Origin: Carex sylvatica
Lineage: Eukaryota > Streptophyta > Magnoliopsida > Poales > Cyperaceae
Length of the DNA stretch: 64,000 bases
Assembly (NCBI GenBank): GCA_964058845.1
Contig: CAXKVR010000043.1
Span: 1 to 64,000 of the forward strand
Direction: 5' to 3'
Shown here: positions 50,246 to 61,768 of the stretch, piece after piece
How the letters are laid out: each line of letters starts with the position of its first letter
Position numbering within the stretch: the first letter of the stretch is position 1
Program-made: the position numbers and the translations under genes
Notes under the pieces: generated by a model
What the model was told of the DNA's origin: nothing
The model's database searches: none
Seen by the model: the letters and a program-made list of their open reading frames with translations, nothing else

Positions 50246-50944
50246 TTTAGTTGCCTCCTTATTCTCATTTTACTTGCCTCCTTATTTTCATTTGGAAAAG
50301 CAAGAAATTTTTTGTATACAATTGTACCAGTTTGTAAATTGTACCAATTTATATAATTGTGCGGGCAAATTATTGCCAAAATGCCGTAAAATTATTGATA
50401 TTTTAATTTTATGAAATTTACTTCTGTACTAAAGATGCCACAAATTAAAAAAGAATATGTCCAATTAAGAGCAGTATTTTTTTTTTTCCTTTTATTACTT
50501 GTATGGTTTGATTACTTCTAAGGTTTGAGACAGGAATCAAAGATTGCATTGCCACTGTATTTTTTTTCCTTGTATTTTTTGTTGTACATTTACTTTTTTT
50601 TCATTATTGCTTATATACATGTACTTTTTCTTGTACGGTATGGAAACAGTGCTTGAAAAATTCAAATATCCAATAATCAACGATACTATGATATTTAAAA
50701 CAAACTAACTCACTTTTTCATTTTTACAGCAGTGACAACATAGCAAGATAAAAGGAAGAGTGACTGCATTGTTCCTGTAAAAACATTTTGTTAGTCGTCT
50801 TGAATTAGGGTATATTTTGGGTATATATAAAACTTTCTTTTAGAACTTTTATTGTAATTTTTTTTGGTATTTTGATACAATGTACTATGATTATATAATG
50901 TCGATTAATGTTAATTACATGTTTTTACTCTATATTTTAATGTG

Positions 50945-51445
50945 TTTGTTAATTTGGTTTAATGGAATTGGGGAATTTGGCTGAATGGGGAATTGGTTGA
51001 ATTGGAATTGGGGAATTGGCTGAATAGGAATTGGAAATATCACAGTGGGTTCCAGAAAATCTGCCCTTGAAAATAATCAGTTGGGACTCACATGTGTTGT
51101 CTTTGAAAATACTACGGTGGGTCCTACATAGTTGCCCTTGGAAATAACTTGTTGGGACCAACATGTGCTACCCTAAAAAATAATACAGTGGGATTTACAC
51201 ACTTTGCCCTTGTTAAGAATGAGTTCATGGGTCAGATGTCAAAGTATTTTTGACGGTAGTATTTCCAAGGGTAATTTCACGGAAAAAGTCAGAAAATAGT
51301 ATTTCCAAGGATAAGCCGACGGAAAAAGTCAGGAAAATGGTATTTTCATCGAGGCTATTTTTGACGGTAGTATTTCTGAGAGTAGCGCACGAAAATGACA
51401 ATTTTGGAGTTTTTTCCAAGGATAAGCCGTTAGAACAAGTCATAT
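50945..51445. repeat. Degenerate tandem repeats
   Basis: 50945-51040: GAATTGGGGAATTGGCTGAAT units. 51040-51205: about 45-bp units with GTGGG(T/A)(C/T)C...TTGCCCTTGAAAATAA. 51245-51440: GGTAGTATTTCCAAGG and GACGGAAAAAGTCAG units. No coding role seen. Confidence 0.6.
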
Positions 51446-51539
51446 TTTAACCCACAGAAAAAATGAGAATTATAGTAGTGATTTTAAAAGTAACAATCGA
51501 AAAATCTTACTGAAGAAATAGGAATTTAAACTTAAAATA

Positions 51540-51965
51540 ATGTTTCCTTAGATAAGCAAATTAAATGTGAATCGAAACCGCGTCGAAAATATTAAATTAT
51601 GACTATCTACAGGTTCAGTGCGTCTGCACTGATGGTGAGTGCGGGTGACTGATCCGCACTGGCTCCTGTTCTCTTTAATTAGTTTTTTGAAATTCTTTTA
51701 GTGCGTCTGTACTGGTAGTGAGTGCGGATGAATAATCTGCACTGACTCCAGTTTCCTTTTTGTTAATTTCTGAATTTATACGAGTGTGTCTGCACTCATG
51801 AAATTTCTGTGTTGACTTGAATTTTCTGAAATTTGCCAAGTACTGAGTGCAGATGAGATGTCTCGCACTGGATTTGAATACAGACGCATTAGCCTCAGAC
51901 ATTTTTCTGAGAAATACCAATTTGATGAAAATTCGACTAAGTACTGAGTGCATCCAAATATGATT
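51540..51965. mobile_element. Inverted fragment of the AGTGCGG-hairpin LTR
   Basis: GAAACCGCGTCGAAA (about 51576) followed by AGTGCG palindromes is the reverse complement of the end of the solo-LTR array (about 12370 down to 11960). Divergence is visible, e.g. AGTGCGTCTGCACT. No gene. Confidence 0.7.
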
Positions 51966-52272
51966 GCAAATCCGACGTGTCATTTCAAACACGCAAAGAC
52001 AGCAATGTAGAGCATCTTGCAATAACGAAAGCTTTCAGGATTTGCAACCTTGCAAATCACTTACAAATCGTTGAAAATTGTCGTTCGCTCGCTGAAACTT
52101 CCTGTTGGCGCCCACTCAACGGAAAATATATCGCTGCTCTTCCCCTATCCGTCCCCATTTCAGCCTCCGCCAAACTCTTTGGCTCTCTCATTTTCATCGC
52201 CGTTCTTCTCCATTTCAACCTCCGCCAACTCGCGCTTTCTAAAAACTCCCTAGTTCCCTCTCTTATTTAGCA

Positions 52273-52512
52273 ATGTCGGCTTCCAAGCTACCACACTTCT
52301 CTCTCTCTACCGCCACCATTCTTCTCACCTTCGCTGCTCTCCTAGCTCCTTCCCAATGCCTCCGCCATCAGTGCCTTAAAGCTTTGATCAGTATCTCGTA
52401 TTTCCCTCTTGTTGATCTCTTTTCTAAAGATCCGTTAATACAAATTCAATCCGTTAAGGGCATTGCCCCAAAATTCGATTTAGATCAAGCCTGTGTACCT
52501 GCTAGATGCTGA
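52273..52512 (+). CDS. Unrecognised short ORF with signal-peptide-like start
   Basis: 79 codons beginning MSASKLPHFSLSTATILLTF followed by AALLAPSQC, a good signal-peptide or signal-anchor shape, in a region less AT-rich than its neighbours. The frame stops at 52512, but the next frame stays open across the stop (to about 52558) and ends near a GTAATC donor-like site. This may therefore be the first exon of a gene broken by a frameshift, or a misplaced start. I do not recognise the family. A LINE 3' end lies about 400 bp downstream. Confidence 0.35.
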   Translation: MSASKLPHFSLSTATILLTFAALLAPSQCLRHQCLKALISISYFPLVDLFSKDPLIQIQSVKGIAPKFDLDQACVPARC

Positions 52513-52917
52513 CAGATCCAAATTCGATTCCGGTGCTGTTTTGCTTCCATGTTTAAGAGGTAATCTGATTTATACTTGGTGTTTAATCTGCAAATATGGC
52601 AAAGTTCTGGTTTATGATATGTACTAACAGCAATTATGCAAAAAATCAAGAACTTTGCAAGTGTATTTTACTTTGGCCCTACCTGTTATATATAAATCAA
52701 TCCATCAGCAATTATGTGTTGTTAACTTGATCCTGTTTAATTGATGATCCTTTTGTCAGTCATTTTGTAAAATGGTTGGTTATTGTTCATTTCTAAGGAA
52801 ACGAGAAAGCTAAACACTACTCCCTTTCAATTAATTAATTCTGTTACCGAATCATTGATTCTCTAAGTAGCGGTCCAAGTATGGTGTGAAGTTTCAGCAA
52901 TGGTGGGTTTCTGACTG

Positions 52918-53508
52918 ATGCAGCCGGCTCAGTCACTAGATGAAATTTGGAGTAAATCCATGACACAGGCAAAAAGGATTGGAAAGCAAGCATACGAGCA
53001 GTGGCGGTCACTCTTCATGTGTGCTTGTTGGAACATGTGGAAAAGAAGAAATGAAAAAATCTTTTCAGGGAAAATAACTACCACGCGACTTCTGACAGAC
53101 CGCATTATACAAGATGGGAGATTATGGCTGAAATATTGCAATATGAGAACGCATGGAAAGATGGGAACCAACTTACTGGCAGACCCGGATTGACTAATGG
53201 GTCTGTAGGAGACAGGGGTGTTTTCGGAAATTTTACATTTTAGATCTTCAGATTTTTATGTTTTGTTGTTAGTTTAGATGAATTGGATGGGTTTAGTTTT
53301 CCTATAGCCTTGTATTTATGCATGGGGAGGTTTGCAACATAGGGCTAAGGGAAATTATTCTTACTGGTATGCATACTGGTAAATAGGGTTTTTTTTGTTT
53401 TTTGTTAGATGTTTGGGTTTTTAAGCTGCTTTTTGTAGTTGTAATTTGGATACTCAATTTTTCTAATATATGCATTGGCAGCTTCTGCCAATTTATCAAA
53501 AAAAATAT
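52918..53508 (+). mobile_element. 3' end of an L1-type LINE
   Basis: The last 91 codons (52918-53193) include RSLFMCACWNMWKRRNEKIF, typical of the region after the zinc-knuckle in plant L1 ORF2. The 3' UTR ends TAATATATGCATTGGCAGCT ... GCCAATTTATC followed by a short A tract (53500-53508), a classic plant LINE tail. Reverse transcriptase and endonuclease are absent: 5' truncated. Confidence 0.8.
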
Positions 53509-53509
53509 A

Positions 53510-53975
53510 TAGTGGAGAGGAGAGAGAGGGTATCGTGGAGATGGGGTTATAGAGAGAGAGAGGGAGAGAAGGTATCGTAGAGAGGAGAAACAGAGCAATC
53601 TCAGGTTGGAATTTTACGTATTTTTAATTTATAAATCAGTCAATGAAAAAAAAATATGATTCAAAATTTTGCTGACGTGGCATAAATACAATTACATGGA
53701 TATAGAGAATTTGAAATTATGTTTGAAATTAATTTTATTTGACAGTTATTTTCTTTTTGCAATTGCATCTCAATTGCATGAATGGAGATGCTCAAGCGGT
53801 GTTAATTTTCCATCTTAAATCACTTAAAATCCGCACAGAATTTCGGTTTTTTTTACCTCAACCTTAAAAAAAACCAATTCATCTGATGCTAATTTCCTTT
53901 TTTGTTTTGAGGGAAGGATCTCTGTATAGCAGGTTGAAGGTTCGATAATATTATATATAATAACAGTTTTATCAA
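53510..53975. other. Short intergenic stretch before tRNA-Val
   Basis: GAGAGA-rich tract at 53515-53590, then AT-rich sequence. No gene. Confidence 0.55.
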
Positions 53976-53979
53976 CAAA

Positions 53980-54052
53980 GGTTTCGTGGTGTAGTTGGTT
54001 ATCACGTCAGTCTAACACACTGAAGGTCTCCGGTTCGAACCCGGGCGAAGCC
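53980..54052 (+). tRNA. tRNA-Val (AAC)
   Basis: Plus-strand copy of the same 73-nt tRNA as at 20881-20953, with the same stems and AAC anticodon; base 54053 (A) would be the discriminator. Its downstream flank (54060-54700) is homologous to 26865-27420, showing that it sits in a duplicated segment. Confidence 0.96.
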
Positions 54053-54054
54053 AT

Positions 54055-55772
54055 TATAATTTTTTTTAATTATTTTGTTCGTTAAAGTACAAAGAAATAA
54101 ATTTATGAGCTTTTTTGTTATACAAAATAAAATGTTAATACAATGATCTGTATTTGCATATATGAAGGTTTAACATCCATGCATCTTGTAATTAATTGCA
54201 TACTATGATCTGTAATCGCAGTAATTAATTTGTTTCATTTTCTTTTTTCTTTTTTGAAATTCCCTCACAGAAGCTGTTAGGGGGGAATTGTTTCTTTTTC
54301 TTATTCTCATCCATCTTGTCACTAGTAATGTTATTTTAGAGTGATATATATAATGCTATTTTAGTATTCTTGAGCGTTCAAAACTAACATTAATGTTCGA
54401 TTATTAATTTGTTTTGTGATGTAGTACTATTTTAGTGTTCTTTAGCGTTCAAAAATAACATTAATGTTAGTTTTGAAGGCTAATTCCTCTTCTTTCTTTC
54501 TTTTTTCTTTTTTTTCTAGAATTAATGTGCTGGTTAATTTTTTCTTTCTAACTGACACCTACTTACTCGATACAACATACAACCAACCAAACATGAAAAA
54601 TGGACTTTATTTTTTATTTTAGGGCTACTAACATCAGGTTTCAAATAATATTTAATTGAAAACAAGGCCCAATAAAGCCCAATAAAAAATAATCAGGGCC
54701 TCTCAATTAATGAGGATTATTAATGGTTACAAATAAATTAGTGAATAAATTGATAGCACCATATACATAAACCTAAAAATGTAACAAACAAATATATTTA
54801 TTAAAAACATCATGTATCTAATATCACAAAATTTAAAAAATTGTAATTTGTTTTATCCCACTTAATATTTTTTATTCTATTATTTTAAATTGTACAAGTT
54901 GCAATCATCTTTTATGTAAGATATATATATATAATCGAGATGACTAATATCTTTGAATAGAATTAGAATGTTTTCAAACTCAGCAAGTGTTTTGTCAACT
55001 TAACTTTACAATTTATCCGAATATTTCAAACGACAGATTTCTCTTAATTTCATTTTAGATTCAAATTAACATATAATTTATTTTAACGGTTTAAATTTAT
55101 ACTAAATTAATGTAAAAATTTATAAATTTTGTATGTAAAATTGTAAACATATTAATTGTGAAGTTGACTATTTTGAATAGTTAAATTTATCATTTGAAGT
55201 AATTCTGATAAATATTGAAGATGAATGCAAGAAAAAAAATACATGAGGTGCTCATAATATATGCCAAAGTTTTTCAATTATCAAAATTAATGATGTCAGA
55301 TATATAAATCATGTATAAAATTAAAATTAATGTAAAGTCACACATAACACGATCACGATTGAACTATCAGCTTAACACAATAGTGATAAATTTGACTTCT
55401 CAACAGTACCCATGTTCGATTGTTATAAAAAAATATCTTAAAAATTAAGGGATAAAAAGCACAACCATTGACGACGTTTGCATACTACGTACGTACGTTC
55501 ATTAGTAGAAAAGTTTAAAACAGACTGGATCTTTAAGTGATCGTCAAAAGGATTTATGATGTTGGAATTGAAAGACCAAATTAATTACCATTTAAGTAAT
55601 CGTCACTTTTATTTTGCTTCATGAATTGTGTACTGTCATATTGTTTCTTTGGTTTTCTTTTTGGCTGAATTAATGTGCTGCTGTAATGTTCTGTTTCTTG
55701 AGAAGTATACTGGTGTAATGTTAACTGACACCTACCTTACTCTGCATAATACAACTTACCATCCAAACATAG
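54055..55772. other. Duplicated flank of tRNA-Val, no gene
   Basis: 54060-54700 is homologous to 26865-27420. 55640-55770 repeats its distal part (GTATACTGGTGTAATGTTAA). The intervening 54750-55600 is AT-rich with nothing recognisable. Confidence 0.6.
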
Positions 55773-56701
55773 AGTTTTGCTAACGGGTACGGGCCGGGCG
55801 GTCCGGGTACACCGGGGTCAGACACGGGTACGGATAGGGTACGGGTATCACGGGTATACGGGTACCATGGGCCGGGTATCACGGGTATTTTTTTTCAAAA
55901 CCCGTGCACGTGGTACCCTTGACGGGTAGGGCAGTCCGTTTTTTTTTTTTTTTTTTTTTTTCTTCCTCTGTTTTTTTTTCTATTTTTTTTTTACAGTGTT
56001 GTACGAATATCATTACGTATTTATAATTCGACTTTTAAAATCAGAATAGTTCAATATCAAATAGTGTATATAAATAAATAAAATTTGTAACTTATATATA
56101 AAAATTATTCATGCGAAAATTTGTATATTTATTCAGCTAAATACAAATGTATTTATTTATTTCTTTATACGAGTCATTTTATTTTATTTTCAAATTCTCA
56201 TTCTAATTATATAGTTTCATAATTTATTTATATCTATAATATATTTTCTAAATGTTCATTTATTTTTAATAGGTTAAATAAAATATAAATCAAAAATATA
56301 ATTAAATCAGAAACTTTTAAAACATGTATAATATATGTATATATATATTTATTTTTTTAAATATTGAACATATACATATACATAAAATATATGTTTATTT
56401 GTTTATATATTGAACATATTTATTAAAAAAAAATGTATATGGAGAATTGGGGAGAAATTTGATTTGAATTTTGAATTAAAAAAAAAAAAGTACACGGGTA
56501 TACGGGCACGGGCACGGGCACGGGCACACGAGCACGGGTAAACCGGTCCGGGTATGGTCAGGTTTTTTTTTCCGAAAAGACGTACCCTACCCGTGTACTC
56601 GTTTACCCGACCTATACCCGGACTCGGACACAGGTACCCCGGGTAGCAGGCACGGACGGACCAGGTACGGACGGCCCAGGTAGGATATTTGCAAACCTCT
56701 A
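55773..56701. mobile_element. GC-ended hAT-like element, TSD CCAAACAT
   Basis: Ends AGAGTTTTGCTAAC... and ...TTTGCAAACCTCTAA, imperfect inverted repeats. The left end and right end are packed with ACGGGTA / TACCCGT units, unlike the AT-rich middle. The 8-bp direct repeat CCAAACAT (55765-55772; 56702-56709) fits hAT transposition. T tracts at 55939-55961. The 134-codon minus-strand frame at 56403-56807 is translated repeat, not a gene. Confidence 0.75.
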
Positions 56702-56954
56702 ACCAAACATAGTATATGTACTTTATTTTAGGATTACTATCATTGGAAAAAAAAAAATCAAAACTAGGCCTAATAAAGCCCAATAAAAAATTATGAGGGC
56801 CTTTCAATTAATGACATGCAAATAGTCTAGCGGATAAAACTAGGCCCAATTCAGGAATTTTGAGTATTTATTTTTTGAAAGACTTAGTAGCAGCTACCAA
56901 GTACAGAAATTAGATGTCATTAAAACTCCTATTGATCTATTACATTCTCTCAAC

Positions 56955-57308
56955 TTAATTATCACCACTATATCCGGTGGCATCATGCATCTTTCCCTCG
57001 AGAAATGACTTCATTTCATTTCTCTGCTTCCAAAGTCCCCACAACACCCCCCATGAATCGAGTACCCCATGACCTGCTTGAAAGCTTCCCAAGAACACTC
57101 CCCAAGTTATATTGACTGAGTCAGTGATTGAAATCAGATCCGCAAAATAGCTCCAAAACTCAATTGCGTACCGACATTCAAAGAATAGATGAAAAATAGT
57201 TTCAACTGAACAAGCAGAACACATTGTATCATGGGTCAAGATTTTGTTGTGCAACCATAGAAAAACAAAGAAGTACTTGATCTTTGGAGGAGCATAGCTG
57301 CGCCACAC
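56955..57308 (-). pseudogene. LINE ORF2 zinc-knuckle (zf-RVT) fragment
   Basis: 117 codons on the minus strand include CSACSVETIFHLFFECRYAI followed by EFW, the CxxC...HxxxxC zinc-knuckle found after reverse transcriptase in plant L1 elements, then GVLWGLWKQRNEM. No RT upstream. Opposite strand to, and separate from, the LINE at 52918. Confidence 0.8.
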
Positions 57309-57669
57309 TTCTTTGTACCGTCATCTAACCTTACCAGCCGTAACCATGATCTTGTAAATGGATGATGTTGAGTACTTTCCATCCTTAATTACTGCAGCAC
57401 CATACGATAGTGTCCTCCTGTTCAGTCAAATCTAGTACTAGTTGAGTTGGTAGTTGGTAGTTGGTAGTTGGTACCGGTGTAACTATATGCCAGTTGGAAA
57501 TTATCTCCCTAATTGTGATATCAGCTGAAGGTGAGGCCTTGGACCAGCTTTGTTGATTGGTCTAATCAGTAGTATTCCAACCCACAAATCATATCAGAAA
57601 GACACTTGTTACTTATACTCCCAAACAGTTGTTACTTATGTTACTCTTTTGATATATGTGATAGCACTT

Positions 57670-58050
57670 TGAGAGAAACTACGGTACTATGTATAGCGCA
57701 CTTTGATCTGTACTATAAATACATATATTTATTTTTAAAATTTAAATAGAGCTGGTCGATCCATTCTGTCCAACACGATCTCCATAAGAAAATGTATTTG
57801 AATGAATAGTTTTACATTTCTTAGAATATTTTACTATTTGTTTAGAGAGGTATATAATCACTTGATCTAAAGATTCTAAGACCATTAATTAATTCGAAAG
57901 TAGTGATTTTCTATTTATCTAAAAAATAGTAAAAAAAAATTCTAAAAAACATAAATTTGGTCTTTAAGTACATTTTCATATATGAAGTTCTGAAAATCAA
58001 CTATTTAAAATTTGAAAATAAAAATATGAATCACAGACCAAAGTCATGTA
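57670..58050. mobile_element. Foldback MITE (diverged core family)
   Basis: Arms with TCGATCCATTCTGTCCAACA and ATTTGGTCTTTAAGTACATT and the AAATAGTAAAA core are recognisable but more diverged than other copies. Ends not resolved. Confidence 0.55.
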
Positions 58051-58385
58051 CGTGCTATGCATAATATACCGTAGCCTCGATCTAGCACTTTTGTTATATT
58101 TGCTTGTACTGTCATGACTTCAGGTTTCGGGGTGTGATCATATTTCTAAAAGAATGAAAGCAAGGAAAAACATAAAAGCGGTACTTATAATATATATATA
58201 CTACAAAGGTTTTCAATTACTTAATTTTATGATGTCGGATATATGAATCATGTGTTTAAAATTAAAATTAATGTTGATCACATGTAACATGATCACGAAT
58301 GAACCGTAAGTTTAATAGTGACAAGTCTGACTTTTCAATGGAGAGACATGTTTAATTTTTATAATAAAGAGAAGGGATTCAATTA

Positions 58386-58740
58386 CATCTTTTTTTAGTG
58401 ATACCGAATTACACTTTTGATTTTCAAAGTTTTCAAAGTTTAAATAGTCAATCCAAACCGTTTAACATGATGGATATATTAAAATGTGCTTGCATATAAA
58501 ATTTTATAGTTTTTGAAATTTTTTTACTATTTATTAAGTATTTAACAAAATCGTTATATTTAGACCATTGAATTTTTGTACCAATCTTAATAAATAGTAA
58601 AAATATTCCAAAAAATATAAAATTTGATCTACATGCACATTTTAACATATCCATCATGTTGAATGGTTTGGATCGACTGTTTGGACTTTAAAAGTATAAA
58701 GTGTAATTCAGTATCACCAAAAAATGATGTAATTGGATCC
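58386..58740. mobile_element. Foldback MITE with AATTACATC / AGTGATACC ends
   Basis: Left AATTACATCTTTTTTTAGTG with ATACCGAATTACACTTT is mirrored by GTGTAATTCAGTATCACC and GATGTAATT. Inner arms carry ATCCAAACCGTTTAACATG / ACATGCACATTTTAACATA. A half copy of this subtype begins near 20395. Confidence 0.7.
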
Positions 58741-58744
58741 CTCG

Positions 58745-61425
58745 TCTTTATAAAAATATAATAAATAAATCTTATTTAAAAAAATAATAATAATAATAAC
58801 AATAACAATAATAATAATAACACATTATAAAAATATAATAAATAAATCTTATTTAAAAAAAGTAACAATAATAATAACAATAACAATAACACTACTACGA
58901 TACATGTTTACGGCTCATTTTTTTATGTGTGTGTGTGGAGTATCTCTTTTTTTATTTTCCGGATACGGATATGGAGTGGATATCAAATGAATACGTATAT
59001 GAATCCGAATCAGATTGGATATTAATTAAAATAATATAAAAAATATGAAATAATATTAAAGTAATTCAAAATATTTATCTAATTATAATAGTGAATAACA
59101 TAAATTTTTCATAATATATATTAAAATATATAGTATATATTTACTATTTAGATATGAACAATTGAAACGTAAAAGCATATCAGCATCATTATCCACGCGA
59201 ATATTCAAATATCGGATATCTACATCTAAGTTTTCGAATACGGATCGGATATTATCCATATTGTTTTCACCCCGGCCCTAACCATAAGGCATGTTCAATT
59301 CAGAAAGACGTAAAAATACTACTGCATGTATCCATAAATTAAGCAGCAGCATCAGAAATAACGCTTTAAAATTCATTGTACCTTCGCAATGATATATAAT
59401 AATTTGTATATCCAAATGCCACATAAAATTTGAATAAAGAAAATCAAGAAAGCTCTGAATTCCTTGACGTAAACTCGGGTTTAATTAGTATCTGGATCCC
59501 ATCCATAGAACAGTAAACATATAAACCCATACGACTGCTGATCCCTTGAAACCAAAACTACCATGCATGGATATATAAACTCAAAGAAGATTAATTTGAA
59601 TGTCGCCATTAAAATATGCAAACGTGATTTCGCAGCCTTTGATTTGTTTCCCTAATTAAGAGAAGGAAATTTTACTGTAGAGTTCTCAAGTTAAATAAGA
59701 AATTCAAATGATTTCAAATTAAACTGAATAATGCTAATTCTCCATTTATGAGGAGCTTCCGTCAAATTAGCTCATTTAAGTCATTTGAGTCTTTGACAGC
59801 TAATAGCAGCTAATTCCTCTTTTGTGGAATTGTATACTGTTATACTGTTTCTTTGGGTTTCTTTTTTATGTGCTGGTGTAATGTTTTCTTTCTTGAAAAG
59901 TATATTGGTGTAATGTAAATTGACACCTACCTTATTCTGCATAATACAACGTACCGACCAAACTTGAAGTATGTACTTTATTTTAGGATTAATAATATCT
60001 GGTTTGAAAAAAAAAAAAAAAAAAAATCAAAACTAGGCCCAATAAAGCCCAATAAAGACCAATAAAAAATAGTCTAGCGGATAAAACTAGGCCGAATTCT
60101 AACAATTCTAACAAGTTACAAGACAAAGACAGGCCGGGTATTTTTTTTTTATTACGGGTCAGATTTTCTAGTTTGGATTTTTTCTGTCCATCAAATTTGG
60201 TCATGTTGGAATTGTTGTACAGACTTTTTTGTGTTGGGTTCTGGTTTTGTTTTCAGTTTTTTGGGACACTTTTGATCTGTTAAATAATGGATTCTTGGTT
60301 TGACCATGTTCGGTTAGAGTCTACATGGATTCAAGTCAGATAATTGTCTACTGGTTAATCAGGTTTGGACCGTTTAAGTTCCAGTCAACTTTTTGAAAAA
60401 AATAATAATAATAATCAAGGATCAAGTACCGGTTCAGATTGACACTCAGGTTTTGTTTAACGAGCTTAAATAATCTGGTCCGTTTAATAGCCTTAGCATC
60501 AAAACAATTTAATTATGTTAACTGGCGAGAAAAGAGAGATTGTATATTATTTTTGTGGTACAACAATCTGAACTATTTGCCGAAATTTTTATTTCTAGCA
60601 TTTCTCCAAAAAAAGTGTGATACAGCACTTGTCGTACATGCTAGAGTCCGCACTATGTCGATGTGGCCTCAAATTGAAGTCTACACCGGTATTCTGCGGC
60701 TTAGTCTTTTCCTCTCTTTTTTCTTATCCTGATTCAACTCGATTTCAACTTTGAAATAAAACATTGAGTTCCGCAAAATTTTGATTCCTCTCAAAGGATG
60801 CAAATTCCAAGGTCTAAAGTTTTGTTTCATTTCTTTAGACAAAAAATAAAAGAAAAATTATAGGGCTATAGAACACCGGTGCGGACTCCAATTTAAAACC
60901 GCATCAGCATAGTACAGATTCCAGCATTTAGGTTTGCACTAGAATTCTGCGGCCATATAAGATTTCAAATTACCTAGAAATTAGAATTTTTTTATTTTTT
61001 TTTCAGAAAATGGTACAAATAAAAAATTTCGGTGCTATTTGTATTAGTTGTTAATTATGTTACTGTTTTGGTATGTTATAGCGCTTTTGTTATATAATTT
61101 GCTTGTACTGTGTCACGACTTCAGGTTTTGGGGTGTGACTTATAATATATATTTCAAAGGTTTCTAATGACCAAATTTTATAATGTCGGATATATATATG
61201 AATCTGTATAAAATTAAAATTAATGTTAGTCACATTTAACATGATCACGATTGAAACCGTAAGTTTAACACAATAATGATAAGTCTGACTTCTCAACAGA
61301 GAGATATATTTACTTTTTATAAAAAAAATATAAAAACATATAGATATAAAACCACAAGAACTTTATTTTAATAATAATAAACACTACCGCGATTCATGTA
61401 CATTCATTTTTGTGTGTGTGTGTGT
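58745..61425. other. Intergenic, mixed repeats, no confirmed gene
   Basis: 58780-58895 has AATAAC/AATAAT microsatellites. 58955-59280 is a hAT-like TATCCG-rich remnant. 59800-60070 repeats the 26865-type segment. 60130-60270 matches 28700-28880. The 97-codon frame at 60439-60732 has no recognised domain. Confidence 0.5.
59340..59660 (+). pseudogene. Decayed relative of the 61769 ORF and its leader
   Basis: Collinear with 61590-61830 (ATCCAAATGCCACATAAA, ATCAAGAAAGCTCT, CTGATCCCTTGAAACCAAAA, GTCGCCATT-AAA-ATGCAAA), but the start-proximal frame hits TAA within a few codons and later similarity is lost. Indicates a local duplication of a non-TE-looking unit. Confidence 0.6.
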
Positions 61426-61439
61426 GGTGGGGGGGGCGG

Positions 61440-61477
<38 letters not shown>
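61425..61477 (+). repeat. Long G homopolymer tract
   Basis: A TG microsatellite runs into GGTGGGGGGGGCGGC and then 36 uninterrupted G (61441-61476). Extreme for this AT-rich region; length is probably not reliable. Confidence 0.8.
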
Positions 61478-61768
61478 GGTCAGAGGGCTTTGCTCTAACA
61501 ATTTCATTAAGAAAAGTATTTACAGAATAAATAATTACATAGCAGCAACAACTCGTAGCAGCCGCTGAACACAGTTTATTATTCTAATTATTTATATATC
61601 CAAATGCCACATAAATTTTAAAAAAAAAAAATCAAGAAAGCTCTTTCAATGATGTTAACCCAGGGGATCTGTGGCTCCCATCCAAGGAATTGAGGCATAA
61701 ACCCTATTTCCGTAGAACAGTAAAAATATAAACCTAGACTACCGCTGATCCCTGAAACCAAAACTATC

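Noticed and set aside
56403..56807. 134-codon minus-strand ORF
   Set aside because: It runs across the ACGGGTA repeat end of the hAT-like element; the Arg-Ala repeats are translated repeat units.
60439..60732. 97-codon plus-strand ORF as a gene
   Set aside because: Composition matches flanking AT-rich DNA and it ends in a CT-rich low-complexity stretch; no family features.
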